From an uncultured Lachnospiraceae bacterium (GTDB lineage Bacteria; Bacillota; Clostridia; Lachnospirales; Lachnospiraceae): a DNA stretch of 64,000 nt. The translations under genes were made by a program, and so were the position numbers. Every line of letters begins with the position of its first letter. Within the stretch, counting starts at the first letter, position 1. The stretch spans positions 62,001 through 126,000 of the forward strand of contig CAJTLB010000008.1 in NCBI GenBank assembly GCA_910577045.1. Reading direction: 5' to 3'. The notes under the pieces were generated by a model that was given only the letters and a program-made list of their open reading frames with translations, ran no database searches and was not told the DNA's origin. Below, piece by piece: positions 27,536-36,810 of the stretch.

Positions 27536-29836
27536 TCAGCAATCATACACCCAAACTATCTTTTCCTCTGGCACCCCATAGGTAAGTAAGGTTTGTTTCA
27601 CTTTTTCTGCTGTTTCTTTTTTGGCGATGGCGATTACCAACTGATCATATGCTACACTCCTTACCTGTTCCAAGCCTACTACAGGAAGCCCTTCTTTTTG
27701 GCATTGTCCTGCGTTTTGATCAATCCATAATACTACCTCTGCATGATATTTTCTTCCATTTACTTTTCTTTTTCCTGTAACTTGTTGGTACAATTCCTGC
27801 CCTTTCTTCCCTGCCCCATAGATAGCAACTCTCTCTCCTAAAAAATCCAGTAAAATTACCTTATCTTTTTCTTGTCCTTTTCGATAAATTCTTTGATACC
27901 ACTTTCTTTCTAATCGCCCATACCAAGTATGGTAAGCTGCTTGGTATCTCTTTATCTGCTTCTTTTGCCGTTTACTACAACGAAGTAAGGAATAATCTAA
28001 ATCGGAACCCATATAATAATGATCAAATGGCTTGTCTTGCCTCCAAAATAAACGGTGTATCTCTTTCTTTGTTAGTTTTGGCGCAAATGGAACCGCCTTT
28101 TGTTCCCTTCCTGTCAGCATATTTGGCATCTCTGCAAAATACTCCATCACTTCTTTATCAGGCCTATAATAAATATACTCTAAATAAGATAAGATTTGTC
28201 TGTTTTCCAACACCAAATTTTTCTGTTTCCCTAATACCTGCTCATATAAAATGGCAAACTCCTTTGCCCCCTCTATAAACTCTGGTACGCCATGTTCTTT
28301 GATGGCTTCCCCATCTGCTGTTGACAAAATGGGCTCCACTCTTCCTTCTTGTTTTCTTTGGTATCCCATTGTCTGTCCATGGGGTGCCCTGCACATCATT
28401 TCTAACAGGACATAAAACCGCACATAATAAGGATAAAACACATGACTTGTACATTGCCCTTCCTTTACCATATCCCTTCGGTAAAAATAATTATGGATTT
28501 CCCCTGTATAGTACTCCCTCATCACACGGGCTACACATTCCTGGGTAAACCCTGTCCCTGCCAAATCCACAAAGGCAAAGGCTCCTTTTTTGGTATCTAT
28601 TTCTTGTTGTAAATAAGCGAGTAATAACTCCCTTTTCTCTTGATATTTTTTGGAAAGCAGCTTGGAAAATTCCTGGTTCCCCAATAACCAATCCAATGTT
28701 ACTTTTATAGCAGATACCGTCCAAATCCGTTTTGGGTCTTTCATTACCTTTGGCAAATAAGGCAATAGTTCTTCTTCTGTCACCTGAAGAAAGGCGGCTA
28801 AATCAGATGGCTCTTTTATCAGTTTCTCATAAGAACGCCAATAGATTTGATAAACTTCCTCTTTCCAATCTTCCCCTTCTGGGATTCTCCATGCTACACG
28901 GGAACCATAAACATACTTCGTTTCTATGTCCCATTCCCGTAAAGCAAGCAAACAATCCGCCATCTCTTTTAAAAGGAACCCATCCCTGGCAATAAAATAC
29001 AGCCGTTCCATTCCTTTTTCCCTGCTATCCTCTAACAGCCAATGAATATAAGGATATAAAAGTACCCCGCCAATACTACAGCCCATACGGTATGCGGTAC
29101 TCTTTTTCCCATATATCCGTGCCAGCCTTGCACAGCCAACGGACAGTTGTACCGATGCTTCTGCCTCATGGCCTTTTAAGTACGCTTTCTCTATCCCTAG
29201 TAAATCTTCTTTCTGGTATCGTTCACACTGGATTCCAAACCGCTTTGGGATCTGATAATCTGACTCTTCATTATCCCCATAATGATGCCACTCTTGATAG
29301 GAAACGTTTTCTTGTTCCTTGACAAAAGCAAAGAGGCTTCCTGTCCATTTCCCCTTTTTTTCTGGATCGGATGAGACATAAAGAGGAAGGGAACCCAAAA
29401 CAGGATCCACTTTTTTTAACATGTCCTGTATGGTGTCCCTATCTAAATACATATCCGAAATAAAAACCACTCGTTCCCTTTTTTCTAATAATTGTTTTAC
29501 TTTCTCTATATTTTCTGGAATCCCATGAACCGATGCCACTTCTATATTTCGTTCCAGTTTTCCTAACTCCTCTGCCTGTTCCTCTGTAATTAAATGTTCT
29601 TTTACCCAAACACCATAGATTTGTTCCAGTGTTACCTCTTCCACCCCATCAATACCATATGTTTTTCTTGCTACCTGTTCTGCCCCTATCCGCAAAGAAA
29701 AGAAATTCCTTCTAATATATGGCTGGATATGGGAATTCTTTTCTTTTTGTAAAGCCTCCTGCATCAAAGCAAAGATGCCTTCTGGTGTTGCGGTTACTCT
29801 TGTTAATAAAGTATCAAACACATCAAAACTATACAT
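27536..29836 (-). CDS. HAD-family hydrolase-like multidomain protein with C-terminal Rossmann module
   Basis: A 766-residue protein. The N-terminal HAD domain (about 1-220) has motif I SFDVFDTLLTR, motif II VVFISDMYLDRDT and motif IV HHYGDNEESDY, so a phosphatase or phosphotransferase core is intact. A middle region with ERLYFIARDGFLLKEMAD is shared by HAD proteins in surface-glycan clusters; its function is unclear. The C-terminal 110 residues form a Rossmann-like module, VAIYGAGKKGQELYQQV, ending in VIAIAKKETAEKVKQTL. AGGAGAAG precedes the ATG at 29836. By context it probably handles a phosphorylated precursor of the glycan. Confidence 0.7.
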   Translation of the reverse strand: MYSFDVFDTLLTRVTATPEGIFALMQEALQKEKNSHIQPYIRRNFFSLRIGAEQVARKTYGIDGVEEVTLEQIYGVWVKEHLITEEQAEELGKLERNIEVASVHGIPENIEKVKQLLEKRERVVFISDMYLDRDTIQDMLKKVDPVLGSLPLYVSSDPEKKGKWTGSLFAFVKEQENVSYQEWHHYGDNEESDYQIPKRFGIQCERYQKEDLLGIEKAYLKGHEAEASVQLSVGCARLARIYGKKSTAYRMGCSIGGVLLYPYIHWLLEDSREKGMERLYFIARDGFLLKEMADCLLALREWDIETKYVYGSRVAWRIPEGEDWKEEVYQIYWRSYEKLIKEPSDLAAFLQVTEEELLPYLPKVMKDPKRIWTVSAIKVTLDWLLGNQEFSKLLSKKYQEKRELLLAYLQQEIDTKKGAFAFVDLAGTGFTQECVARVMREYYTGEIHNYFYRRDMVKEGQCTSHVFYPYYVRFYVLLEMMCRAPHGQTMGYQRKQEGRVEPILSTADGEAIKEHGVPEFIEGAKEFAILYEQVLGKQKNLVLENRQILSYLEYIYYRPDKEVMEYFAEMPNMLTGREQKAVPFAPKLTKKEIHRLFWRQDKPFDHYYMGSDLDYSLLRCSKRQKKQIKRYQAAYHTWYGRLERKWYQRIYRKGQEKDKVILLDFLGERVAIYGAGKKGQELYQQVTGKRKVNGRKYHAEVVLWIDQNAGQCQKEGLPVVGLEQVRSVAYDQLVIAIAKKETAEKVKQTLLTYGVPEEKIVWVYDC

Positions 29837-29861
29837 GTTTTCTTCTCCTAGTCTTCTTTTC

Positions 29862-31184
29862 TTACCAAAGGGCTTCTTCCTTTTTTAGTATCTCTTGAAA
29901 AGAAAGGACATGTTGAAACTGTAATCCTTCTATGGTATTCTTTAATTCTGGTAATAGGTTTTCTCCCACTGCCAAAACCACTAATGCCTCTTCCTGATAG
30001 CTTTGTAAGCTTCGAATATCTACAATAGGGATCCCCTTGATCTCTTTTTTATTTTGGCTGGGGTCAGAAACTGCAAAATACTTGATCTTGGTACGAAGCC
30101 GTCCATCTATAAAATAAGATAATGCCTGTTGCCCTATCCTTCCTGCCCCATAAAGAATTATCATGGGATACCCACCTGTTCTCTTTTGTAAGCGTCTTCT
30201 TTCCTCTGACAGCCTTTCCACATATTGTTCTGGGCTTGCCAATAACTCAAAAATTTTTTGCTTCCACAATCCCCTATATAAATGTGCATCGACTTCTCCT
30301 GCTTGGAGCCCTTCCAAAAATTCTTTCTTAATCCGTTTTGCCAGCATGAGACGGTATTCTTCCCCTACCCGATCCAAATTTCCAATACAGTCTGTAATCC
30401 GAAAATAAAGGATCCACTTATAATATTCCTTCCCTTCCTCCCCCATTTCTTCTACTTTTTTACGGATAAAATCAAATTCGTCACAAACCGCAAAAACCTT
30501 TCCTTTACTATGGATAGAGGAATTGGCATTATCAATCCGATAATGATAAAACGCTTGGTTGACTAGGTAGATTTTTTTTGCCTTTACCATGGTCTGGAAC
30601 CAGAACCCATTATCTTGGTACGATGCTCCTGGAGTTTCGTTGTGGTAAATCTGCTCTTTTCGTAGAAAGTCTGTCCGATAAATGCCACTCCATGTATATT
30701 TCCATAAATAAAAAGCATTTGGATGCTCTTTTACAGTAACTGGCATATGGTATAAAGAAGCCCTATCCCCTTCTGCTACAAACTTATATTCTTCAATATA
30801 ATTGCCCTCTGCCCCCGTATAAAATTCATAGAAATCTGCTTTGATCACATCTGCCTTGGTTTCCTCCATAACTTTATACAGGTTTTGGTACATGGCAGGA
30901 TCAATCCAATCATCACTTTCTACAATCCCTACATAGGGGGAAGTTACTAAATCCATACCTGTATTTATTGCTTTCCCATACCCTTCATTCTTTTTATGGA
31001 CCACATGAAAACGGCTATCTTTTTGTGCATACTCGTCTAAAATAGCTCCTGAAGAATCCGTAGAGCCATCATCAATACAAATAATTTCTAGTTCTTCCAA
31101 GGTCTGTTTCTGTACACTATCCAAGCACTCCCTTACATATTTTTCCACATTATATACTGGGATTACTACTGAAACCTTTGCCAT
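29862..31184 (-). CDS. Family 2 glycosyltransferase with C-terminal Rossmann module
   Basis: A 440-residue protein. The GT-A domain (about 1-230) opens VSVVIPVYNVEKYVRECLDS and contains CIDDGSTDSSG and VESDDWIDP (the DxD-like metal site). The acceptor region has ETPGASYQDNGFWFQT. Residues 340-440 form the Rossmann-like module, MIILYGAGRIGQQALSYF, followed by IKGIPIVDIRSL. The GT-A part is closely similar to the enzymes encoded at 31207 and 35299, consistent with duplication. Donor and acceptor are not predictable. ATG at 31184. Confidence 0.85.
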   Translation of the reverse strand: MAKVSVVIPVYNVEKYVRECLDSVQKQTLEELEIICIDDGSTDSSGAILDEYAQKDSRFHVVHKKNEGYGKAINTGMDLVTSPYVGIVESDDWIDPAMYQNLYKVMEETKADVIKADFYEFYTGAEGNYIEEYKFVAEGDRASLYHMPVTVKEHPNAFYLWKYTWSGIYRTDFLRKEQIYHNETPGASYQDNGFWFQTMVKAKKIYLVNQAFYHYRIDNANSSIHSKGKVFAVCDEFDFIRKKVEEMGEEGKEYYKWILYFRITDCIGNLDRVGEEYRLMLAKRIKKEFLEGLQAGEVDAHLYRGLWKQKIFELLASPEQYVERLSEERRRLQKRTGGYPMIILYGAGRIGQQALSYFIDGRLRTKIKYFAVSDPSQNKKEIKGIPIVDIRSLQSYQEEALVVLAVGENLLPELKNTIEGLQFQHVLSFQEILKKEEALW

Positions 31185-31206
31185 CTTTTCTCCTTCTCCC
31201 TCTTGC

Positions 31207-32502
31207 TTACCCTACTTCTTCACTGTCCTTCTTATGTACAAACCCTAATTCTTCCAACTTCTTACTCATTTCTTTATAAGCAGGACTATCCTTCTTTACT
31301 GCCAATAACACTAGGCTACTCTCTCTATACTCTTGTAATTCTTGTATTTCCTTAATCTGGTCGCTATAGTAGTATTCTTTCTTCCCATCTAAAGTTGTTA
31401 CTGCCATATCCACCTTTACTTCTTTCATTTTCTTTAAAAAATGGTATGCTCTCTTTCCATAATATCCTGCCCCATAGATAATCACATGGGAAAATCCTTC
31501 TATCCCTTTTCGGATAGCCTCTTTTTCAGCCAATTTCTTTTTTACATATTGTTCTGGTGATTCCTTTATCTGCTCTATCAGTTTCCTTTCCTCTTCTGTC
31601 ATCCACTCGAAGGTCGCTTCCCCCCATTCTTGGTATTGTTTACATTCCTTTGCCATAGTTTGGGCAAGCTCCAATTTTAAGGAATCTGCTACTTGTTCCA
31701 ATGTATACATATATCCCCTTATCCGAAAATGGAAACCAATTTGGTATAATCTTTTTTCTTTCTCCTGATGCCCCTCCAAAAAATGATGAATAAAATCATA
31801 CTCTGACTTCATGGCATACACTTTTTGGGTACTATGGATCGAGGAATTTGGATTATCCTGTTTATATCGATAAAACGCCTTTGCCAAAAACATTACTTTC
31901 TTTGCATAATAAAAAGTTTGGAACCAAAATCCATTATCTTGGTAAGATGCCCCTGGCGTTTCATTATACTGGATTTGATTCTTCACTAAAAAGCTTCTTC
32001 TATATAAGGCGTTCCATGTAAACTTTTCCAAAAAATAAGACTCCATTTCTTGATTTGGCTCAATAACCCGATTATACATGTTCTTATTTTCTGTTAGGCT
32101 ATGGTATTTTATTTCTTCTGTCCCATCCTCATGGCTCCATAAGTCATAATAATCAGTTTTTACTATATCTAATTGCAATTCTTCCATTTGCTGGTACAGT
32201 TCCTTGTACATATCCTTTGCAATATAGTCATCACTTTCCACAATCCCTATATATTTCCCTTTCGCCATCTGCAGAGCTTGGTTCATTGTATGCCCATATC
32301 CCGTATTTTTCTTATGGATCACTTGTACCCGCCCATCTTTTTTTGCATATTGATCTAGGATGCACCCAGAGGTATCTGTAGATCCATCATCCATACAAAA
32401 TACCTCAAAATCAGAAAAGGACTGCCCTAAAATGCTGTCCATACACTTCACCAAATACGTTTCTACATTATATACAGGCACCAATATGGATATTTCTGGC
32501 AT
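31207..32502 (-). CDS. Family 2 glycosyltransferase with C-terminal Rossmann module
   Basis: About 431 residues from ATG 32502 (MPEISILVPVYNVETYLVKC). I prefer this start because the ATG shares a base with the upstream stop codon (TAATG), and a longer reading to 32583 only adds sequence with no family match. The GT-A core has CMDDGSTDTSG and VESDDYIAKD. It shares ETPGASYQDNGFWFQT with its upstream and downstream paralogues. The C-terminal Rossmann module is HVIIYGAGYYGKRAYHFL. Cytosolic; acts on the flagellin glycan by context. Confidence 0.85.
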   Translation of the reverse strand: MPEISILVPVYNVETYLVKCMDSILGQSFSDFEVFCMDDGSTDTSGCILDQYAKKDGRVQVIHKKNTGYGHTMNQALQMAKGKYIGIVESDDYIAKDMYKELYQQMEELQLDIVKTDYYDLWSHEDGTEEIKYHSLTENKNMYNRVIEPNQEMESYFLEKFTWNALYRRSFLVKNQIQYNETPGASYQDNGFWFQTFYYAKKVMFLAKAFYRYKQDNPNSSIHSTQKVYAMKSEYDFIHHFLEGHQEKEKRLYQIGFHFRIRGYMYTLEQVADSLKLELAQTMAKECKQYQEWGEATFEWMTEEERKLIEQIKESPEQYVKKKLAEKEAIRKGIEGFSHVIIYGAGYYGKRAYHFLKKMKEVKVDMAVTTLDGKKEYYYSDQIKEIQELQEYRESSLVLLAVKKDSPAYKEMSKKLEELGFVHKKDSEEVG

Positions 32503-33896
32503 TACCCTTCCCACTCCTTCCCAATCCACTTTTCCAAATAATATATTTCCTTCCACCCCTGATATTCCGGCAATAAAAACCATTTCCTTGCTGCTTCATA
32601 GGCTGTTTCTCCTTTTTGTAAACAATATCCTTCCTTATAAGCAATTTCTTCCAATTCCTTCTGGTAATACCGATTATCCAGATACTCATAATACTCCCTT
32701 GTTTTTGCCTGATACCAAAGAATATTTTTTTCCTCTATTCCCAAATCTAATAGGAGATCTTTGATTTCCTCTTTTTTTCCTTGGCTTGCAATCAAGAAGA
32801 AAACCGTTCCTTGTTTCCTTCTAATTTCATCCAAAGAATATACTGGTACTCCATGATATTGTATCCCTTGTTTTTCTTTATTGTTATCGCAAAAATAAAT
32901 TTCTCGATTTCCTTCGATATTCTGAACCCATCGACACAATTCCTTACCATATCTTGTAAACCCAAAAATACAAATCTTTTGGTATCGCCTACATCTATTC
33001 ACATAGTACTGCCAAGTATATTGTTGTTCCAATTGTTCTACTTTTTCTTTTATAAGCTGATATTCCTTTTCTTCCTTCCAAATCGAAGCCATACCCCACC
33101 ATTCTTTATTTGCCCAGCAACAATAACGCTCCCATGGTCGAATGAAAGGGGTTGCATAATGAAGAATCCCTGATTTTTTTATAAAAGCTTGGCATATCTT
33201 TTCCCCAATTCCTTCTTCCCTCATTTCTTGTATTTGCCCCATAAATAAAGTAAAAAGATTCCATTTTTGTGGGATTCTAAGTATTTTCCCATAACAACAT
33301 ACATTTAAAATATCTTGATCTTCATAGGGATATTTTTTTTCTAAATGGTTTAAAAATTTGGTTTGTACTTGATCATCCCTTATTTTTTTTAAATTCATCA
33401 CTAGAACCCCTGCATTGATATAGGAATCCATAGAAAGAATTCCTATTTTTAGGCGCCTATTTTCCCTTTGTTCTGTTGACATGCGATCAATCCAAATATC
33501 CCTACACCCTGCTAAATAATTCTCCCCTAACTCTATCTGGTAAAGTTCTGTTAAATCTTCTGTTACAATAATATCCGAATCCAAGTATATACATTTTTCT
33601 TCCAACAACATATGATCCAACAGCAACCGATAAAAGGTTGCCTTTGTCACATGGTTGTTGCATATCGTAGCATTGACTAGGGCTTTTGTATCCACTAATA
33701 CTTTTTCTACCCAAATCTTTTGATAAGTTTGGTTTAACCGTTCTATCCAATTGACTGCCTCTTGTGTTTCCTCATCCATTAAAATAAAAATCGAATAGGT
33801 CGTATCTTTTGCTGCATGTTCCGCCAAAGAAGTAATTGCCACACAAGTATAAAATAAGTAATTCTTATCTGTTGCAAATACAATGGGTATCCTCAT
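32502..33896 (-). CDS. Family 8 glycosyltransferase with Rossmann-like module
   Basis: A GT8 retaining glycosyltransferase (LgtC/GlgA-like group). IPIVFATDKNYLFYTCVAIT opens the domain, and KCIYLDSDIIVTEDLTELY carries the DxD motif near residue 95. The Rossmann-like module follows at about 300-395 (KICIFGFTRYGKELCRW), with FGFTRYG in place of the usual YGAGxxG. A C-terminal tail rich in Tyr and Glu follows. I place the start at ATG 33896; a TTG four codons earlier would overlap the preceding gene's stop. The stop codon overlaps the next gene's ATG. Confidence 0.85.
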   Translation of the reverse strand: MRIPIVFATDKNYLFYTCVAITSLAEHAAKDTTYSIFILMDEETQEAVNWIERLNQTYQKIWVEKVLVDTKALVNATICNNHVTKATFYRLLLDHMLLEEKCIYLDSDIIVTEDLTELYQIELGENYLAGCRDIWIDRMSTEQRENRRLKIGILSMDSYINAGVLVMNLKKIRDDQVQTKFLNHLEKKYPYEDQDILNVCCYGKILRIPQKWNLFTLFMGQIQEMREEGIGEKICQAFIKKSGILHYATPFIRPWERYCCWANKEWWGMASIWKEEKEYQLIKEKVEQLEQQYTWQYYVNRCRRYQKICIFGFTRYGKELCRWVQNIEGNREIYFCDNNKEKQGIQYHGVPVYSLDEIRRKQGTVFFLIASQGKKEEIKDLLLDLGIEEKNILWYQAKTREYYEYLDNRYYQKELEEIAYKEGYCLQKGETAYEAARKWFLLPEYQGWKEIYYLEKWIGKEWEG

Positions 33897-33900
33897 ATTC

Positions 33901-35250
33901 CTAGCCAAAACACTGAATTGCTTCTGGCTGTATCCCCCCTTCTACTAACCATGCTTTTATTTCTTTTTGCACCTGTCTTTCTTTTATAGCAATGATAATA
34001 TAATCAAAATTGGTATGAAAAACCAGCTCTGGCTCCTCGACTATGATATTCTCTAATGACATTTTCTGATATTTCTGATATGCCTGATCAACGATTCGGA
34101 CTTCTTTACAATATCCACTCTCTATAAGCTGTTTATAATAATCTCTTCCAATAGTGCCTGCACCATAGATTATAATGCTTGTTCCCTTTTCTATTAAAAG
34201 ATATGGAAATACCCAACCTTTCCTTTGGCAATTTTCTATTGTAATTTCTTTCTTTTGTATCTTATCAAACAGATACTCCTCAAACGAAAGTTGTAGTACT
34301 TTTTGATATTCCATTATACTCTGCTCTGAAAATAAAAGGTCTGGTTTTAGATAGTTTAAAATCCCAAGATTTGGTTCTATAATTTCCCTGGTATAATAAA
34401 AACAGTTTCTTTGTGCTTTCAAAGAACGCATAGCATCTAGATAATATAGTTGGAATTCTAAGGCAAATGTAAGAAAACTCTGTTGAAACATCGAATACAA
34501 ATCTTGTTTTTCTAATTCTTCCCTGATGGATTGCAGCATTTTATAGCCATTTATCCAGTTTTTATCCATGCTGTTAGATAAAGAATGTTGGTTGCCTATC
34601 CGATGTATGGCTAGTTTTTCTTTCAAAAAACCAATTCGTTCTGCTCTTGCTAACAATAGATAAACAAAAAAACCATCTTCGGAAGAACGGAAGGAATCAA
34701 ACTGATACCCTGTTTTTCTTACAAAATCAGTTAAAAATAACTTGTCCCAAGCCCAGCCTTTTGTTATTTGGAAAACAGCCGCATGTTCTAATTCTTTTCC
34801 AGAAAAACAGATTTGCTCTTTTACAATACCTTCTTCATATTCGAATGATTTCTCTACTTTCTTACCTAACCGTTCATCAAAAAAATCATACTCACAAACC
34901 ACTACTTCTAATTGTTGTTTTTCTGCCTGCTGATACAGCTTTTCCAACATGTCTGGTGTATAATAGTCATCTGCATCTAAAAAGGATAAATAAGTGCCTT
35001 TGGCATACTTCATACCATGGTTCCTAGCCACCCCCGCATACTGGTTTTCTTGTGAAATAATATGTATTCTCTGGTCTTTTTCCTGATAGTTTTTTATAAT
35101 GGATACCGTATGATCGGTAGATCCATCATCTACACAGATAATTTCAATTTCTTTTAAGGTCTGGTTGCATATACTGTCTAGGCATTGTTTGATATAAGGC
35201 TCTACATTATAAACTGCTATAATTATGGATACTTTTATTTTATTTTCCAT
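33901..35250 (-). CDS. Family 2 glycosyltransferase with C-terminal Rossmann module
   Basis: A 449-residue protein. The GT-A domain has VSIIIAVYNVEPYIKQCLDS, CVDDGSTDHTVS and FLDADDYYTPDMLEK. It lacks the ETPGASYQD acceptor motif of its neighbours and is a more distant paralogue. The C-terminal module is SIIIYGAGTIGRDYYKQL, with IIIAIKERQVQKEIKAWL. The ATG is at 35250, and the TAG stop lies just upstream of the GT8 ATG, so the two are probably translationally coupled. Confidence 0.85.
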   Translation of the reverse strand: MENKIKVSIIIAVYNVEPYIKQCLDSICNQTLKEIEIICVDDGSTDHTVSIIKNYQEKDQRIHIISQENQYAGVARNHGMKYAKGTYLSFLDADDYYTPDMLEKLYQQAEKQQLEVVVCEYDFFDERLGKKVEKSFEYEEGIVKEQICFSGKELEHAAVFQITKGWAWDKLFLTDFVRKTGYQFDSFRSSEDGFFVYLLLARAERIGFLKEKLAIHRIGNQHSLSNSMDKNWINGYKMLQSIREELEKQDLYSMFQQSFLTFALEFQLYYLDAMRSLKAQRNCFYYTREIIEPNLGILNYLKPDLLFSEQSIMEYQKVLQLSFEEYLFDKIQKKEITIENCQRKGWVFPYLLIEKGTSIIIYGAGTIGRDYYKQLIESGYCKEVRIVDQAYQKYQKMSLENIIVEEPELVFHTNFDYIIIAIKERQVQKEIKAWLVEGGIQPEAIQCFG

Positions 35251-35298
35251 ATCACTATCCTTCTTTCCATTTAATATGCCTTCTGAATAAAAATGGTA

Positions 35299-36678
35299 TT
35301 ATAAAATAATTTTAATCCCTTCTTTTATAGCATGTCGTATAAGTTGATCAATTGCTACTATCTTTTTAAAAGACATTCTTTCTAATCTTTGTAGGATTTC
35401 AAATTGACTTTGTTCCTTTACTGCCACAGCTACCATTGCCTCTTCTTTCCATTCTTGGCATTTTTCTATTTCCAATACGGGAATTCCTTCTATATCAGAT
35501 TGATTTTCTTTCTTATCCGTAACAGCAAAACAAATATCATTCTTTCTATACTTGTTTTCTAACAAGTATCCTAGAAATTCTTTTCCTATTTGTCCAGCAC
35601 CATAAATAATTATTTGTTTACTTTCCAGTACTTTTTTTAAAACAGCTTGTCCATATAAAGAATAATTTAATACTGGGCTATTCTTATCTCTAATCCGTTT
35701 ATCTTCAAAGGATTTTGCTGTTTCCATAAAATATTGGTTCGGATTCTTTAAGATCGTTTCTACTTCTTCCACAGCAGGGAGATCCCAAATGGGATCTCCC
35801 ATATACCCACTTGCCTGATAGCCTTTGAAATATTCCACCATTCTTAAAAATAACGTATACTGGAACGCAGATGCCAAACTATGATAACTTTCTAATAACA
35901 CCCGATACCCCAAACGGCTTGCGATCCTTTTTAAGGTTTCTTCTTCCTTCCCTCTCTCTTCTATCCATTGATTGATTTTCTCCAATTCTTCACAGATACA
36001 AAATATTTTATTGGGGGCTTTTACGGAAGAATTCAGATTGCTGGTTCGATAATGGTAATAGGCCTCTGGCACAAGCCATACCTTTGAGGCACAGGCATAT
36101 ACTTGAAAACTAAAGGACACATCCTGATATGATGCTCCTGGTGTCTCATGAAAACGAATCTGGTTTTTTACTAAAAACTCCCTTCGGTACAGACCACTCC
36201 AAATAGCCTGTAACTTCAAAAATAATTTTGGTCTTTTTATGGGGCAAATCAACTCCCTTGTTGGCAACTCATCAAAAATATTGATAAATTTATGTTCTTC
36301 AGTTGGATGATCCAAATAAAAATAACAACTCGATTTTACCAAATCTGCTTTTGTCTTTTCTGCTTCTACATATAACTGTTCCATCATATCTATTTCAATA
36401 AAATCATCACTTTCTACAATAGCAATATACTTCCCAACAGCTCTGTCTAATCCTATATTCATAGAATTTCCATAACCTGTATTTGATTTTTCTATCACCA
36501 CAATCCGATTGTCTTGTTTTTGATATTCTTCTAATATTTCTTTACTTCTATCCGTAGAGCCATCATTGATGCAAATTATTTCAATTTCTTGTAATGTTTG
36601 TTTACAAAGGCTTTCTAAACATTGCCCTAGATATTTTTCCACATTATAAATTGGTACTAATACAGATACTTTTATCAT
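35299..36678 (-). CDS. Family 2 glycosyltransferase with C-terminal Rossmann module
   Basis: A 459-residue protein. GT-A motifs are VSVLVPIYNVEKYLGQCLES, CINDGSTDRSKE and VESDDFIEID. The acceptor motif ETPGASYQDVSFSFQV marks it as the third member of the close paralogue set with the genes at 29862 and 31207. The C-terminal Rossmann module is QIIIYGAGQIGKEFLGYL (about 345-450). GGGGAG precedes the ATG at 36678. It borders the more AT-rich centre of the island, across a 132-base T-rich gap in which I see no gene. Confidence 0.85.
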   Translation of the reverse strand: MIKVSVLVPIYNVEKYLGQCLESLCKQTLQEIEIICINDGSTDRSKEILEEYQKQDNRIVVIEKSNTGYGNSMNIGLDRAVGKYIAIVESDDFIEIDMMEQLYVEAEKTKADLVKSSCYFYLDHPTEEHKFINIFDELPTRELICPIKRPKLFLKLQAIWSGLYRREFLVKNQIRFHETPGASYQDVSFSFQVYACASKVWLVPEAYYHYRTSNLNSSVKAPNKIFCICEELEKINQWIEERGKEEETLKRIASRLGYRVLLESYHSLASAFQYTLFLRMVEYFKGYQASGYMGDPIWDLPAVEEVETILKNPNQYFMETAKSFEDKRIRDKNSPVLNYSLYGQAVLKKVLESKQIIIYGAGQIGKEFLGYLLENKYRKNDICFAVTDKKENQSDIEGIPVLEIEKCQEWKEEAMVAVAVKEQSQFEILQRLERMSFKKIVAIDQLIRHAIKEGIKIIL

Positions 36679-36810
36679 AATTCTCCCCTTTTATTATTTT
36701 TTGCTACCCCAATACTCCATTCTAACTATTTCATTCTAATTGTAAATTTTATTTTTCTTTCTCTTTATCATTAATTTTCTATTAAAAAATATTTTTATAA
36801 ACTTTACTTT

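Noticed and set aside
36679..36810. Possible small gene or promoter in the T-rich gap inside the island
   Set aside because: No open frame with a ribosome site and no -35/-10 pair with good spacing was found.
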